Source: Echinochloa phyllopogon (lineage: Eukaryota; Streptophyta; Magnoliopsida; Poales; Poaceae). From it: DNA of 64,000 nucleotides. The translations under genes and the position numbers were made by a program. Under the pieces are notes generated by a model that saw only the letters and a program-made list of their open reading frames with translations, was not told the DNA's origin and searched no databases. The stretch spans positions 24,293,001 through 24,357,000 of the forward strand of contig BTCW01000005.1 in assembly GCA_033239725.1 (NCBI GenBank), in the 5' to 3' direction. Positions 33,401 to 46,800 of this stretch are shown here, piece after piece. Numbering within the stretch: position 1 is the stretch's first letter; each line of letters opens with the position of its first letter.

Positions 33401-36400
33401 TGCACCGATTTAGCCCGGAACCGAAACGAACTACAGATTCGCGCCATAAACGAAACGAACGCACCCAATCCACTTTTTCGAACCCAATAGTGATGTTTTG
33501 GTTGTATTTCGTCAGTTTCGTTACTGTGCAAAAAACCATGCCGGGTTAGCATTTAATGCACCGATTCGGGCCGGAACTGAAACGAACTACCGATTCACGC
33601 CAGAAACGAAACGAACGCACCCAATCCACTCTTTTTGGACCCAATAGTGATGTTTTGGTTCATTTTGGTCAGTTTTGTTACTGTGCAAAAAACCATGCCG
33701 GGATAGCATTTAATGCACCGATTCTGGCCGGAACCGAAACGAACTACCGATTCGCGCCAGAAACGAAATGAACGCACCCAATCCACTATTTTGGACCCAA
33801 TAGTGATGTTTTGGTTCGTTTTGGCCAGTTTTGTTACTGTGCAAAAAACCATGCCGGGATAGCATTTAATGCACCGATTTAGCCCGGAACCGAAACGAAC
33901 TACAGATTCGCGCCATAAACGAAACGAACGCACCCAATCCACTTTTTCGAACCCAATAGTGATGTTTTGGTTGTATTTCGTCAGTTTCGTTACTGTGCAA
34001 AAAACCATGCCGGGTTAGCATTTAATGCACCGATTCGGGCCGGAACTGAAACGAACTACCGATTCACGCCAGAAACGAAACGAACGCACCCAATCCACTC
34101 TTTTTGGACCCAATAGTGATGTTTTGGTTCATTTTGGTCAGTTTTGTTACTGTGCAAAAAACCATGCCGGTATAGCATTTAATGCACCGATTCGGGCCGG
34201 AACCGAAACGAACTACCGATTCGCGCCAGAAATGAAACGAACGCACCCAATCCTCTTTTTCGGACCCAATAGTGATGTTTTGGTTCGTTTTCATCAGTTT
34301 TGTTACTGTGCAAAAAACCATGCCGGGTTAGCATTTAATGCACCGATTCGGGCCGGAACCGAAACGAACTACCGATTCGCGCCAGAAACGAAACGAACGC
34401 GCCCAATCCACTTTTTTTGGACCCAATAGTGATGTTTTGGTTCGTTTTGGTCAGTTTTGTTACTGTGCAAAAAACCATGCCGGGATATCATTTAATGCAC
34501 CGATTCGGGCCGGGACGGAAACGAACTAACGATTCGGGCCAGAAACGAAACGAATGCACCCAATCCACTTTTTGGGACCCAATAGTGATGTTTTGGTTCG
34601 TTTTGGTCAGTTTCGTTACTGTGCAAAAAACCATGCCACGTTACACTGAATGCACAGATTCGGGCCAGACCAGAAATGAACTACCGATTCGCGCCAGAAA
34701 CGAAACGAACACACCGAATCCACTTTTTTTGACCCAATAGTGATGTTTTGGTTCGTTTTGGTCAGTTTCGTTACTGTGCAAAAAACCATGCCGGGATAGC
34801 ATTTAATGCACCGATTCGGGCCGGAACCGAAACGAACTACCGATTCGCGCCAGAAACGAAACGAACGCACCCAATCCACTTTTTCGGACCCAATAGTGAT
34901 GTTTTGGTTCGTTTTCCTCAGTTTCAATACTGTGCAAAAAACCATGCAGGGTAAGCATTTAATGCACCGATTCGGGCCGGAACTGAAATGAACTACCGAT
35001 TCGCGCCAGAAACAAAACGAACGCACCCAATCCACTTTTTTTGGACCCAATAGTGATGTTTTGGTTCGTTTTGGTATGTTTTGTTACTGTGCAAAAAACC
35101 ATGCCGGGATAGCATTTAATACACCGATTCGGGCCGGAACCGAAACGAACTACCGATTCGCGCCAGAAACGAAACGAACGCACCCAATCCACTTTTTTGG
35201 ACCCAATAGTGATGTTTTGGTTTGTTTTCGTCAGTTTTGTTACTGTGCAAAAAACCATGCCGGGTTAGCATTTAATGCACCGATTCGGGCCGGAACCGAA
35301 ACGAACTACCGATTCGCGCCAGAAACGAAACGAACGCACCCAATCCACTTTTTTGGACACAATAGTGATGTTTTGGTTCGTTTTGGTCAGTTTTATTACT
35401 GTGCAAAAAACCATGCCGGGATAGCATTTAATGCACCGATTCAGGCCGGAACCGAAACGAACTACCGATTCGCGCCAGAAAAGAAACGAATGCACCGAAT
35501 CCACTTTTTTGGACCCAATAGTGATGTTTTGGTTTGTTTTGGTCAGTTTCGTTACTGTGCAAAAAACCATGCCGGGATAGCATTTAATGCACCGATTCTG
35601 GCCGGAACCGAAACGAACTACCGATTCGCGCCAGAAACGAAACGAACGCACCCAATCCACTATTTTGGACCCAATAGTGATGTTTTGGTTCGTTTTGGCC
35701 AGTTTTGTTACTGTGCAAAAAACCATGCCGGGATAGCATTTAATGCACCGATTTAGCCCGGAACCGAAACGAACTACAGATTCGCGCCATAAACGAAACG
35801 AACGCACCCAATCCACTTTTTCGAACCCAATAGTGATGTTTTGGTTGTATTTCGTCAGTTTCGTTACTGTGCAAAAAACCATGCCGGGATAGCATTTAAT
35901 GCACCGATTTAGCCCGGAACCGAAACGAACTACAGATTCGCGCCATAAACGAAACGAACGCACCCAATCCACTTTTTCGAACCCAATAGTGATGTTTTGG
36001 TTGTATTTCGTCAGTTTCGTTACTGTGCAAAAAACCATGCCGGGTTAGCATTTAATGCACCGATTCGGGCCGGAACTGAAACGAACTACCGATTCACGCC
36101 AGAAACGAAACGAACGCACCCAATCCACTCTTTTTGGACCCAATAGTGATGTTTTGGTTCATTTTGGTCAGTTTTGTTACTGTGCAAAAAACCATGCCGG
36201 GATAGCATTTAATGCACCGATTCTGGCCGGAACCGAAACGAACTACCGATTCGCGCCAGAAACGAAATGAACGCACCCAATCCACTATTTTGGACCCAAT
36301 AGTGATGTTTTGGTTCGTTTTGGCCAGTTTTGTTACTGTGCAAAAAACCATGCCGGGATAGCATTTAATGCACCGATTTAGCCCGGAACCGAAACGAACT

Positions 36401-39400
36401 ACAGATTCGCGCCATAAACGAAACGAACGCACCCAATCCACTTTTTCGAACCCAATAGTGATGTTTTGGTTGTATTTCGTCAGTTTCGTTACTGTGCAAA
36501 AAACCATGCCGGGTTAGCATTTAATGCACCGATTCGGGCCGGAACTGAAACGAACTACCGATTCACGCCAGAAACGAAACGAACGCACCCAATCCACTCT
36601 TTTTGGACCCAATAGTGATGTTTTGGTTCATTTTGGTCAGTTTTGTTACTGTGCAAAAAACCATGCCGGTATAGCATTTAATGCACCGATTCGGGCCGGA
36701 ACCGAAACGAACTACCGATTCGCGCCAGAAATGAAACGAACGCACCCAATCCTCTTTTTCGGACCCAATAGTGATGTTTTGGTTCGTTTTCATCAGTTTT
36801 GTTACTGTGCAAAAAACCATGCCGGGTTAGCATTTAATGCACCGATTCGGGCCGGAACCGAAACGAACTACCGATTCGCGCCAGAAACGAAACGAACGCG
36901 CCCAATCCACTTTTTTTGGACCCAATAGTGATGTTTTGGTTCGTTTTGGTCAGTTTTGTTACTGTGCAAAAAACCATGCCGGGATATCATTTAATGCACC
37001 GATTCGGGCCGGGACGGAAACGAACTAACGATTCGGGCCAGAAACGAAACGAATGCACCCAATCCACTTTTTGGGACCCAATAGTGATGTTTTGGTTCGT
37101 TTTGGTCAGTTTCGTTACTGTGCAAAAAACCATGCCACGTTACACTGAATGCACAGATTCGGGCCAGACCAGAAATGAACTACCGATTCGCGCCAGAAAC
37201 GAAACGAACACACCGAATCCACTTTTTTTGACCCAATAGTGATGTTTTGGTTCGTTTTGGTCAGTTTCGTTACTGTGCAAAAAACCATGCCGGGATAGCA
37301 TTTAATGCACCGATTCGGGCCGGAACCGAAACGAACTACCGATTCGCGCCAGAAACGAAACGAACGCACCCAATCCACTTTTTCGGACCCAATAGTGATG
37401 TTTTGGTTCGTTTTCCTCAGTTTCAATACTGTGCAAAAAACCATGCAGGGTAAGCATTTAATGCACCGATTCGGGCCGGAACTGAAATGAACTACCGATT
37501 CGCGCCAGAAACAAAACGAACGCACCCAATCCACTTTTTTTGGACCCAATAGTGATGTTTTGGTTCGTTTTGGTATGTTTTGTTACTGTGCAAAAAACCA
37601 TGCCGGGATAGCATTTAATACACCGATTCGGGCCGGAACCGAAACGAACTACCGATTCGCGCCAGAAACGAAACGAACGCACCCAATCCACTTTTTTGGA
37701 CCCAATAGTGATGTTTTGGTTTGTTTTCGTCAGTTTTGTTACTGTGCAAAAAACCATGCCGGGTTAGCATTTAATGCACCGATTCGGGCCGGAACCGAAA
37801 CGAACTACCGATTCGCGCCAGAAACGAAACGAACGCACCCAATCCACTTTTTTGGACACAATAGTGATGTTTTGGTTCGTTTTGGTCAGTTTTATTACTG
37901 TGCAAAAAACCATGCCGGGATAGCATTTAATGCACCGATTCAGGCCGGAACCGAAACGAACTACCGATTCGCGCCAGAAAAGAAACGAATGCACCGAATC
38001 CACTTTTTTGGACCCAATAGTGATGTTTTGGTTTGTTTTGGTCAGTTTCGTTACTGTGCAAAAAACCATGCCGGGATAGCATTTAATGCACCGATTCTGG
38101 CCGGAACCGAAACGAACTACCGATTCGCGCCAGAAACGAAACGAACGCACCCAATCCACTATTTTGGACCCAATAGTGATGTTTTGGTTCGTTTTGGCCA
38201 GTTTTGTTACTGTGCAAAAAACCATGCCGGGATAGCATTTAATGCACCGATTTAGCCCGGAACCGAAACGAACTACAGATTCGCGCCATAAACGAAACGA
38301 ACGCACCCAATCCACTTTTTCGAACCCAATAGTGATGTTTTGGTTGTATTTCGTCAGTTTCGTTACTGTGCAAAAAACCATGCCGGGTTAGCATTTAATG
38401 CACCGATTCGGGCCGGAACTGAAACGAACTACCGATTCACGCCAGAAACGAAACGAACGCACCCAATCCACTCTTTTTGGACCCAATAGTGATGTTTTGG
38501 TTCATTTTGGTCAGTTTTGTTACTGTGCAAAAAACCATGCCGGGATAGCATTTAATGCACCGATTCGGGCCGGAACCGAAACGAACTACCGATTCGCGCC
38601 AGAAATGAAACGAACGCACCCAATCCTCTTTTTCGGACCCAATAGTGATGTTTTGGTTCGTTTTCATCAGTTTTGTTACTGTGCAAAAAACCATGCCGGG
38701 TTAGCATTTAATGCACCGATTCGGGCCGGAACCGAAACGAACTACCGATTCGCGCCAGAAACGAAACGAACGCGCGCAATCCACTTTTTTTGGACCCAAT
38801 AGTGATGTTTTGGTTCGTTTTGGTCAGTTTTGTTACTGTGCAAAAAACCATGTCGGGATAGCATTTAATGCACCGATTCGGGCCGGAACCGAAACGAACT
38901 ACCGATTCGCGCCAGAAACGAAACGAACGCACCCAATCAAATTTTTCGGACCCAATAGTGATGTTTTGGTTCATTTTCGTCAGTTTTGTTACTGTGCAAA
39001 AAACCATGCCGGGTTAGCATTTAATGCACCGATTCGGGCCGGAACCAAAACGAACTACCGATTCACGCCAGAAACGAAACGAACGCACCCAATCCACTTT
39101 TTTTGGACCCAATAGTGATGTTTTGGTTTGTTTTGGTCAGTTTCGTTACTGTGCAAAAAACCATGCCGGGATAGCATTTAATGCACCGATTCTGGCCGGA
39201 ACCGAAACGAACTACCGATTCGCGCCAGAAACGAAACGAACGCACCCAATCCACTATTTTGGACCCAATAGTGATGTTTTGGTTCGTTTTGGCCAGTTTT
39301 GTTACTGTGCAAAAAACCATGCCGGGATAGCATTTAATGCACCGATTTAGCCCGGAACCGAAACGAACTACAGATTCGCGCCATAAACGAAACGAACGCA

Positions 39401-42400
39401 CCCAATCCACTTTTTCGAACCCAATAGTGATGTTTTGGTTGTATTTCGTCAGTTTCGTTACTGCGCAAAAAACCATGCCGGGTTAGCATTTAATGCACCG
39501 ATTCGGGCCGGAACTGAAACGAACTACCGATTCACGCCAGAAACGAAACGAACGCACCCAATCCACTCTTTTTGGACCCAATAGTGATGTTTTGGTTCAT
39601 TTTGGTCAGTTTTGTTACTGTGCAAACAACCATGCCGGTATAGCATTTAATGCACCGATTCGGGCCGGAACCGAAACGAACTACCGATTCGCGCCAGAAA
39701 TGAAACGAACGCACCCAATCCTCTTTTTCGGACCCAATAGTGATGTTTTGGTTCGTTTTCATCAGTTTTGTTACTGTGCAAAAAACCATGCCGGGTTAGC
39801 ATTTAATGCACCGATTCGGGCCGGAACCGAAACGAACTACCGATTCGCGCCAGAAACGAAACGAACGCGCCCAATCCACTTTTTTTGGACCCAATAGTGA
39901 TGTTTTGGTTCGTTTTGGTCAGTTTTGTTACTGTGCAAAAAACCATGCCGGGATATCATTTAATGCACCGATTCGGGCCGGGACGGAAACGAACTAACGA
40001 TTCGGGCCAGAAACGAAACGAATGCACCCAATCCACTTTTTGGGACCCAATAGTGATGTTTTGGTTCGTTTTGGTCAGTTTCGTTACTGTGCAAAAAACC
40101 ATGCCACGTTACACTGAATGCACAGATTCGGGCCAGACCAGAAATGAACTACCGATTCGCGCCAGAAACGAAACGAACACACCGAATCCACTTTTTTTGA
40201 CCCAATAGTGATGTTTTGGTTCGTTTTGGTCAGTTTCGTTACTGTGCAAAAAACCATGCCGGGATAGCATTTAATGCACCGATTCGGGCCGGAACCGAAA
40301 CGAACTACCGATTCGCGCCAGAAACGAAACGAACGCACCCAATCCACTTTTTCGGACCCAATAGTGATGTTTTGGTTCGTTTTCCTCAGTTTCAATACTG
40401 TGCAAAAAACCATGCAGGGTAAGCATTTAATGCACCGATTCGGGCCGGAACTGAAATGAACTACCGATTCGCGCCAGAAACAAAACGAACGCACCCAATC
40501 CACTTTTTTTGGACCCAATAGTGATGTTTTGGTTCGTTTTGGTATGTTTTGTTACTGTGCAAAAAACCATGCCGGGATAGCATTTAATACACCGATTCGG
40601 GCCGGAACCGAAACGAACTACCGATTCGCGCCAGAAACGAAACGAACGCACCCAATCCACTTTTTTGGACCCAATAGTGATGTTTTGGTTTGTTTTCGTC
40701 AGTTTTGTTACTGTGCAAAAAACCATGCCGGGTTAGCATTTAATGCACCGATTCGGGCCGGAACCGAAACGAACTACCGATTCGCGCCAGAAACGAAACG
40801 AACGCACCCAATCCACTTTTTTGGACACAATAGTGATGTTTTGGTTCGTTTTGGTCAGTTTTATTACTGTGCAAAAAACCATGCCGGGATAGCATTTAAT
40901 GCACCGATTCAGGCCGGAACCGAAACGAACTACCGATTCGCGCCAGAAAAGAAACGAACGCACCGAATCCACTTTTTTGGACCCAATAGTGATGTTTTGG
41001 TTTGTTTTGGTCAGTTTCGTTACTGTGCAAAAAACCATGCCGGGATAGCATTTAATGCACCGATTCTGGCCGGAACCGAAACGAACTACCGATTCGCGCC
41101 AGAAACGAAACGAACGCACCCAATCCACTATTTTGGACCCAATAGTGATGTTTTGGTTCGTTTTGGCCAGTTTTGTTACTGTGCAAAAAACCATGCCGGG
41201 ATAGCATTTAATGCACCGATTTAGCCCGGAACCGAAACGAACTACAGATTCGCGCCATAAACGAAACGAACGCACCCAATCCACTTTTTCGAACCCAATA
41301 GTGATGTTTTGGTTGTATTTCGTCAGTTTCGTTACTGTGCAAAAAACCATGCCGGGTTAGCATTTAATGCACCGATTCGGGCCGGAACTGAAACGAACTA
41401 CCGATTCACGCCAGAAACGAAACGAACGCACCCAATCCACTCTTTTTGGACCCAATAGTGATGTTTTGGTTCATTTTGGTCAGTTTTGTTACTGTGCAAA
41501 AAACCATGCCGGGATAGCATTTAATGCACCGATTCGGGCCGGAACCGAAACGAACTACCGATTCGCGCCAGAAATGAAACGAACGCACCCAATCCTCTTT
41601 TTCGGACCCAATAGTGATGTTTTGGTTCGTTTTCATCAGTTTTGTTACTGTGCAAAAAACCATGCCGGGTTAGCATTTAATGCACCGATTCGGGCCGGAA
41701 CCGAAACGAACTACCGATTCGCGCCAGAAACGAAACGAACGCGCGCAATCCACTTTTTTTGGACCCAATAGTGATGTTTTGGTTCGTTTTGGTCAGTTCT
41801 GTTACTGTGCAAAAAACCATGCCGGGATATCATTTAATGCACCGATTCGGGCCGGGACGGAAACGAACTAACGATTCGGGCCAGAAACGAAACGAACGCA
41901 CCCAATCCACTTTTTGGGACCCAATAGTGATGTTTTGGTTCGTTTTGGTCAGTTTCGTTACTGTGCAAAAAACCATGCCACGTTACACTGAATGCACAGA
42001 TTCGGGCCAGACCAGAAATGAACTACCGATTCGCGCCAAAAACGAAACGAACACACCGAATCCACTTTTTTTGACCCAATAGTGATGTTTTGGTTCGTTT
42101 TGGTCAGTTTCGTTACTGTGCAAAAAACCATGCCGGGATAGCATTTAATGCACCGATTCGGGCCGGAACCGAAACGAACTACCGATTCGCGCCAGAAACG
42201 AAACGAACGCACCCTTCCACTTTTTCGGACCCAATAGTGATGTTTTGGTTCGTTTTCCTCAGTTTCAATACTGTGCAAAAAACCATGCAGGGTAAGCATT
42301 TAATGCACCGATTCGGGCCGGAACTGAAATGAACTACCGATTCACGCCAGAAACAAAACGAACGCACCCAATCCACTTTTTTTGGACCCAATAGTGATGT

Positions 42401-43856
42401 TTTGGTTCGTTTTGGTATGTTTTGTTACTGTGCAAAAAACCATGCCGGTATAGCATTTAATACACCGATTCGGGCCGGAACCGAAACGAACTACCGATTC
42501 GCGCCAGAAACGAAACGAACGCACCCAATCCACTTTTTTGGACCCAATAGTGATGTTTTGGTTTGTTTTCGTCAGTTTTGTTACTGTGCAAAAAACCATG
42601 CCGGGTTAGCATTTAATGCATCGATTCGGGCCGGAACCGAAACGAACTACCGATTCGCGCCAGAAACGAAACGAACGCACCCAATCCACTTTTTTGGACA
42701 CAATAGTGATGTTTTGGTTCGTTTGGTCAGTTTTATTACTGTGCAAAAAACCATGCCGGGATAGCATTTAATGCACCGATTCAGCCGGAACCGAAACGAA
42801 CTACCGATTCGCGCCAGAAAAGAAACGAACGCACCGAATCCACTTTTTTGGACCCAATAGTGATGTTTTGGTTTGTTTTGGTCAGTTTCGTTACTGTGCA
42901 AAAAACCATGCCGGGATAGCATTTAATGCACCGATTCTGGCTGGAACCGAAACGAACTACCGATTCGCGCCAGAAACGAAACGAACGCACCCAATCCACT
43001 ATTTTGGACCCAATAGTGATGTTTTGGTTCGTTTTGGCCAGTTTTGTTACTGTGCAAAAAACCATGCCGGGATAGCATTTAATGCACCGATTTAGCCCGG
43101 AACCGAAACGAACTACAGATTCGCGCCATAAACGAAATGAACGCACCCAATCCACTTTTTCGAACCCAATAGTGATGTTTTGGTTGTATTTCGTCAGTTT
43201 CGTTACTGTGCAAAAAACCATGCCGAGTTAGCATTTAATGCACCGATTCGGGCCGGAACTAAAACGAACTACCGATTCACGCCAGAAACGAAACGAACGC
43301 ACCCAATCCACTCTTGTTGGACCCAATAGTGATGTTTTGGTTCATTTTGGTCAGTTTTGTTACTGTGCAAAAAACCATGCCGGGATAGCATTTAATGCAC
43401 CGATTCGGGCCGGAACCGAAACGAACTACCGATTCGCGCCAGAAATGAAACGAACGCACCCAATCCTCTTTTTCGGACCCAATAGTGATGTTTTGGTTCG
43501 TTTTCATCAGTTTTGTTACTGTGCAAAAAACCATGCCGGGTTAGCATTTAATGCACCGATTCGGGCCGGAACCGAAACGAACTACCGATTCGCGCCAGAA
43601 ACGAAACGAACGCGCCCAATCCACTTTTTTTGGACCCAATAGTGATGTTTTGGTTCGTTTTGGTCAGTTTTGTTACTGTGCAAAAAACCATGCCGGGATA
43701 TCATTTAATGCACCGATTCGGGCCGGGACGGAAACGAACTAACGATTCGGGCCAGAAACGAAACGAACGCACCCAATCCACTTTTTGGGACCCAATAGTG
43801 ATGTTTTGGTTCGTTTTGGTCAGTTTCGTTACTGTGCAAAAAACCATGCCAGGTTA
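30270..43856 (+). repeat. Higher-order repeat domain with 12- to 19-monomer units
   Basis: Six consecutive units, cut at the divergent monomer, measure 13, 15, 16, 19, 12 and 12 monomers. Large parts are translated-identical between units: the stretches starting 31682, 34025 and 36524 match, and those starting 32718, 35061 and 37560 match. The 34.6 kb unit has one extra CATAAACG monomer (35888-36043) compared with its left neighbour, and the 39.5 kb region carries an additional block. Units thus differ by gain or loss of whole monomers. Confidence 0.85.
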
Positions 43857-46800
43857 CACTGAATGCACAGATTCGGGCCAGACCAGAAATGAACTACCGA
43901 TTCGCGCCAGAAACGAAACGAACACACCGAATCCACTTTTTTTGACCCAATAGTGATGTTTTGGTTCGTTTTGGTCAGTTTCGTTACTGTGCAAAAAACC
44001 ATGCCGGGATAGCATTTAATGCACCGATTCAGGCCGGAACCGAAACGAACTACCGATTCGCGCCAGAAACGAAACGAACGCACCCAATCCACTTTTTCGG
44101 ACCCAATAGTGATGTTTTGGTTCGTTTTCCTCAGTTTCAATACTGTGCAAAAAACCATGCAGGGTAAGCATTTAATGCACCGATTCGGGCCGGAACTGAA
44201 ATGAACTACCGATTCGCGCCAGAAACAAAACGAACGCACCCAATCCACTTTTTTTGGACACAATAGTGATGTTTTGGTTCGTTTTGGTATGTTTTGTTAC
44301 TGTGCAAAAAACCATGCCGGGATAGCATTTAATACACCGATTCGGGCCGGAACCGAAACGTACTACCGATTCGCGCCAGAAACGAAATGAACGCACCCAA
44401 TCCACTTTTTTGGACCCAATAGTGATGTTTTGGTTTGTTTTCGTCAGTTTTGTTACTGTGCAAAAAACCATGCCGGGTTAGCATTTAATGCACCGATTCG
44501 GGCCGGAACCGAAACGAACTACCGATTCGCGCCAGAAACGAAACGAACGCACCCAATCCACTTTTTTGGACACAATAGTGATGTTTTGGTTCGTTTTGGC
44601 CAGTTTTGTTACTGTGCAAAAAACCATGCCGGGATAGCATTTAATGCACCGATTTAGCCCGGAACCGAAACGAACTACCGATTCGGGCCAGAAACGAAAC
44701 GAACGCACCGAATCCACTTTTTTGGACCCAATAGTGATGTTTTGGTTTGTTTTGGTCAGTTTCGTTACTGTGCAAAAACCATGCCGGGATAGCATTTAAT
44801 GCACCGATTTAGCCCGGAACCGAAACAAACTACAGATTCGCGCCAGAAACGAAACGAACGCACACAATCCACTTTTTCGGACCCAATAGTGATGTTTTGG
44901 TTGTATTTCGTCAGTTTTGTTACTGTGCAAAAAACCATGCCGGGTTAGCATTTAATGCACCGATTCGGGCCGGAACCGAAACGAACTACCGATTCATGCC
45001 AGAAATGAAACGAACGCACCCAATCCACTTTTTCGGACCCAATAGTGATGTTTTGGTTCGTTTTCGTCAGTTTTGTTACTGTGCAAAAAACCATGCCGGG
45101 TTAGCATTTAATGCACCGATTTAGCCCGGAACCGAAACGAACTACCGATTCGCGCCAGAAACGAAAGGAACGCACCCAATCTACTTTTTCGGACCCAATG
45201 ATGATGTTTTGGTTCGTTTTGGTCAGTTTCGTTACTGTGCAAAAAACCATGCCGGTATAGCATTTAATGCACCGATTCGGGCCGGAACCGAAACGAACTA
45301 CCGATTTGCGCCAGAAATGAAACGAACGCACCCAATCAACTTTTTCGGACCCAATAGTGATGTTTTGGTTCGTTTTCCTCAGTTTCAATACTGTGCAAAA
45401 AACCATGCCGGGTTACCATTTAATGCACCGATTCGGGCCGGAACTGAAACGAACTACCGATTCGCGCCAGAAACGAAACGAACCCACCCAATCCACTGTT
45501 TTTGGACCCAATAGTGATGTTTTGGTTCGTTTTGGTCAGTTTTGTTACTGTGCAAAAAACCATGCCGGGATAGCATTTAATGCACCAATTCGTTCCGGAA
45601 CCGAAACGAACTACCGATTCGCGCCAGAAACGAAACGAACGCACCCAATCCACTTTTTCGGACCTAATAGTGATGTTTTGGTTCGTTTTCGTCAGTTTTG
45701 TTACTGTGAAAAAACCATGCCGGGTTAGCATTTAATGCACCGATTCGAGCCGGAACCGAAACGAACTACCGATTCGCGCCAGAAATGAAACGAACGCACC
45801 CAATCCACTTTTTTTGGACCCAATAGTAATGTTTTGGATCGTTTTGGTCGGTTTCGTTACTGTGCAAAAAACCATGCCGGGATAGCATTTAATGCACCGA
45901 TTTAGCCCGGAACCGAAACGAACTACCGATTCGCGCCAGAAACGAAAGGAACGCACCCTATCCATTTTTTGGACCCAATTGTGATGTTTTGGTTCGTTTT
46001 GGACAGTTTCGTTACTGTGCAAAAAACCATGCTGGGATAGCATTTAATGCACCGATTTAGCCAGGAACCGAAACGAACTACCGATTCGCGCCAGAAACGA
46101 AAGGAACGCACCCAATCCACTTTTTTGGACCGAATAGTGATGTTTTGGTTCGTTTTGGTCGGTTTTGTTAATGTGCAAAAAACCATGCCGGGATAGCATT
46201 TAATGCACCGATTTAGCCCGGAACCGAAACGAACTACCGATTCGCGCCAGAAACGAAAGGAACGCACCCAATCTACTTTTTCGGACCCAATGATGATGTT
46301 TTGGTTCGTTTTGGTCAGTTTCGTTACTGTGCAAAAAACCATGCCGGGTTAGCATTTAATGCACCGATTCGGGCCGGAACTGAAACGAACTACCGATTCG
46401 CGCCAGAAACGAAACGAACGCACCCAATCCACTTTTTTTGGACCCAATAGTGATGTTTTGGTTCGTTTTGGTCAGTTTTGTTACTGTGCAAAAAACCATG
46501 CCGGGATAGCATTTAATGCACCGATTCGGGCCGGAACCGAAACGAACTACCGATTCGCGCCAGAAACGAAACGAACGCACCCAATCCACTATTTTGGACC
46601 CAATAGTGATGTTTTGGTTTGTTTTGGTCAGTTTCGTTACTGTGCAAAAAACCATGCCGGGATAGCATTTAATGCACCGATTCTGGCCGGAACCGAAACG
46701 AACTACCGATTCGCGCCAGAAACGAAACGAACGCACCCAATCCACTATTTTGGACCCAATAGTGATGTTTTGGTTCGTTTTGGCCAGTTTTGTTACTGTG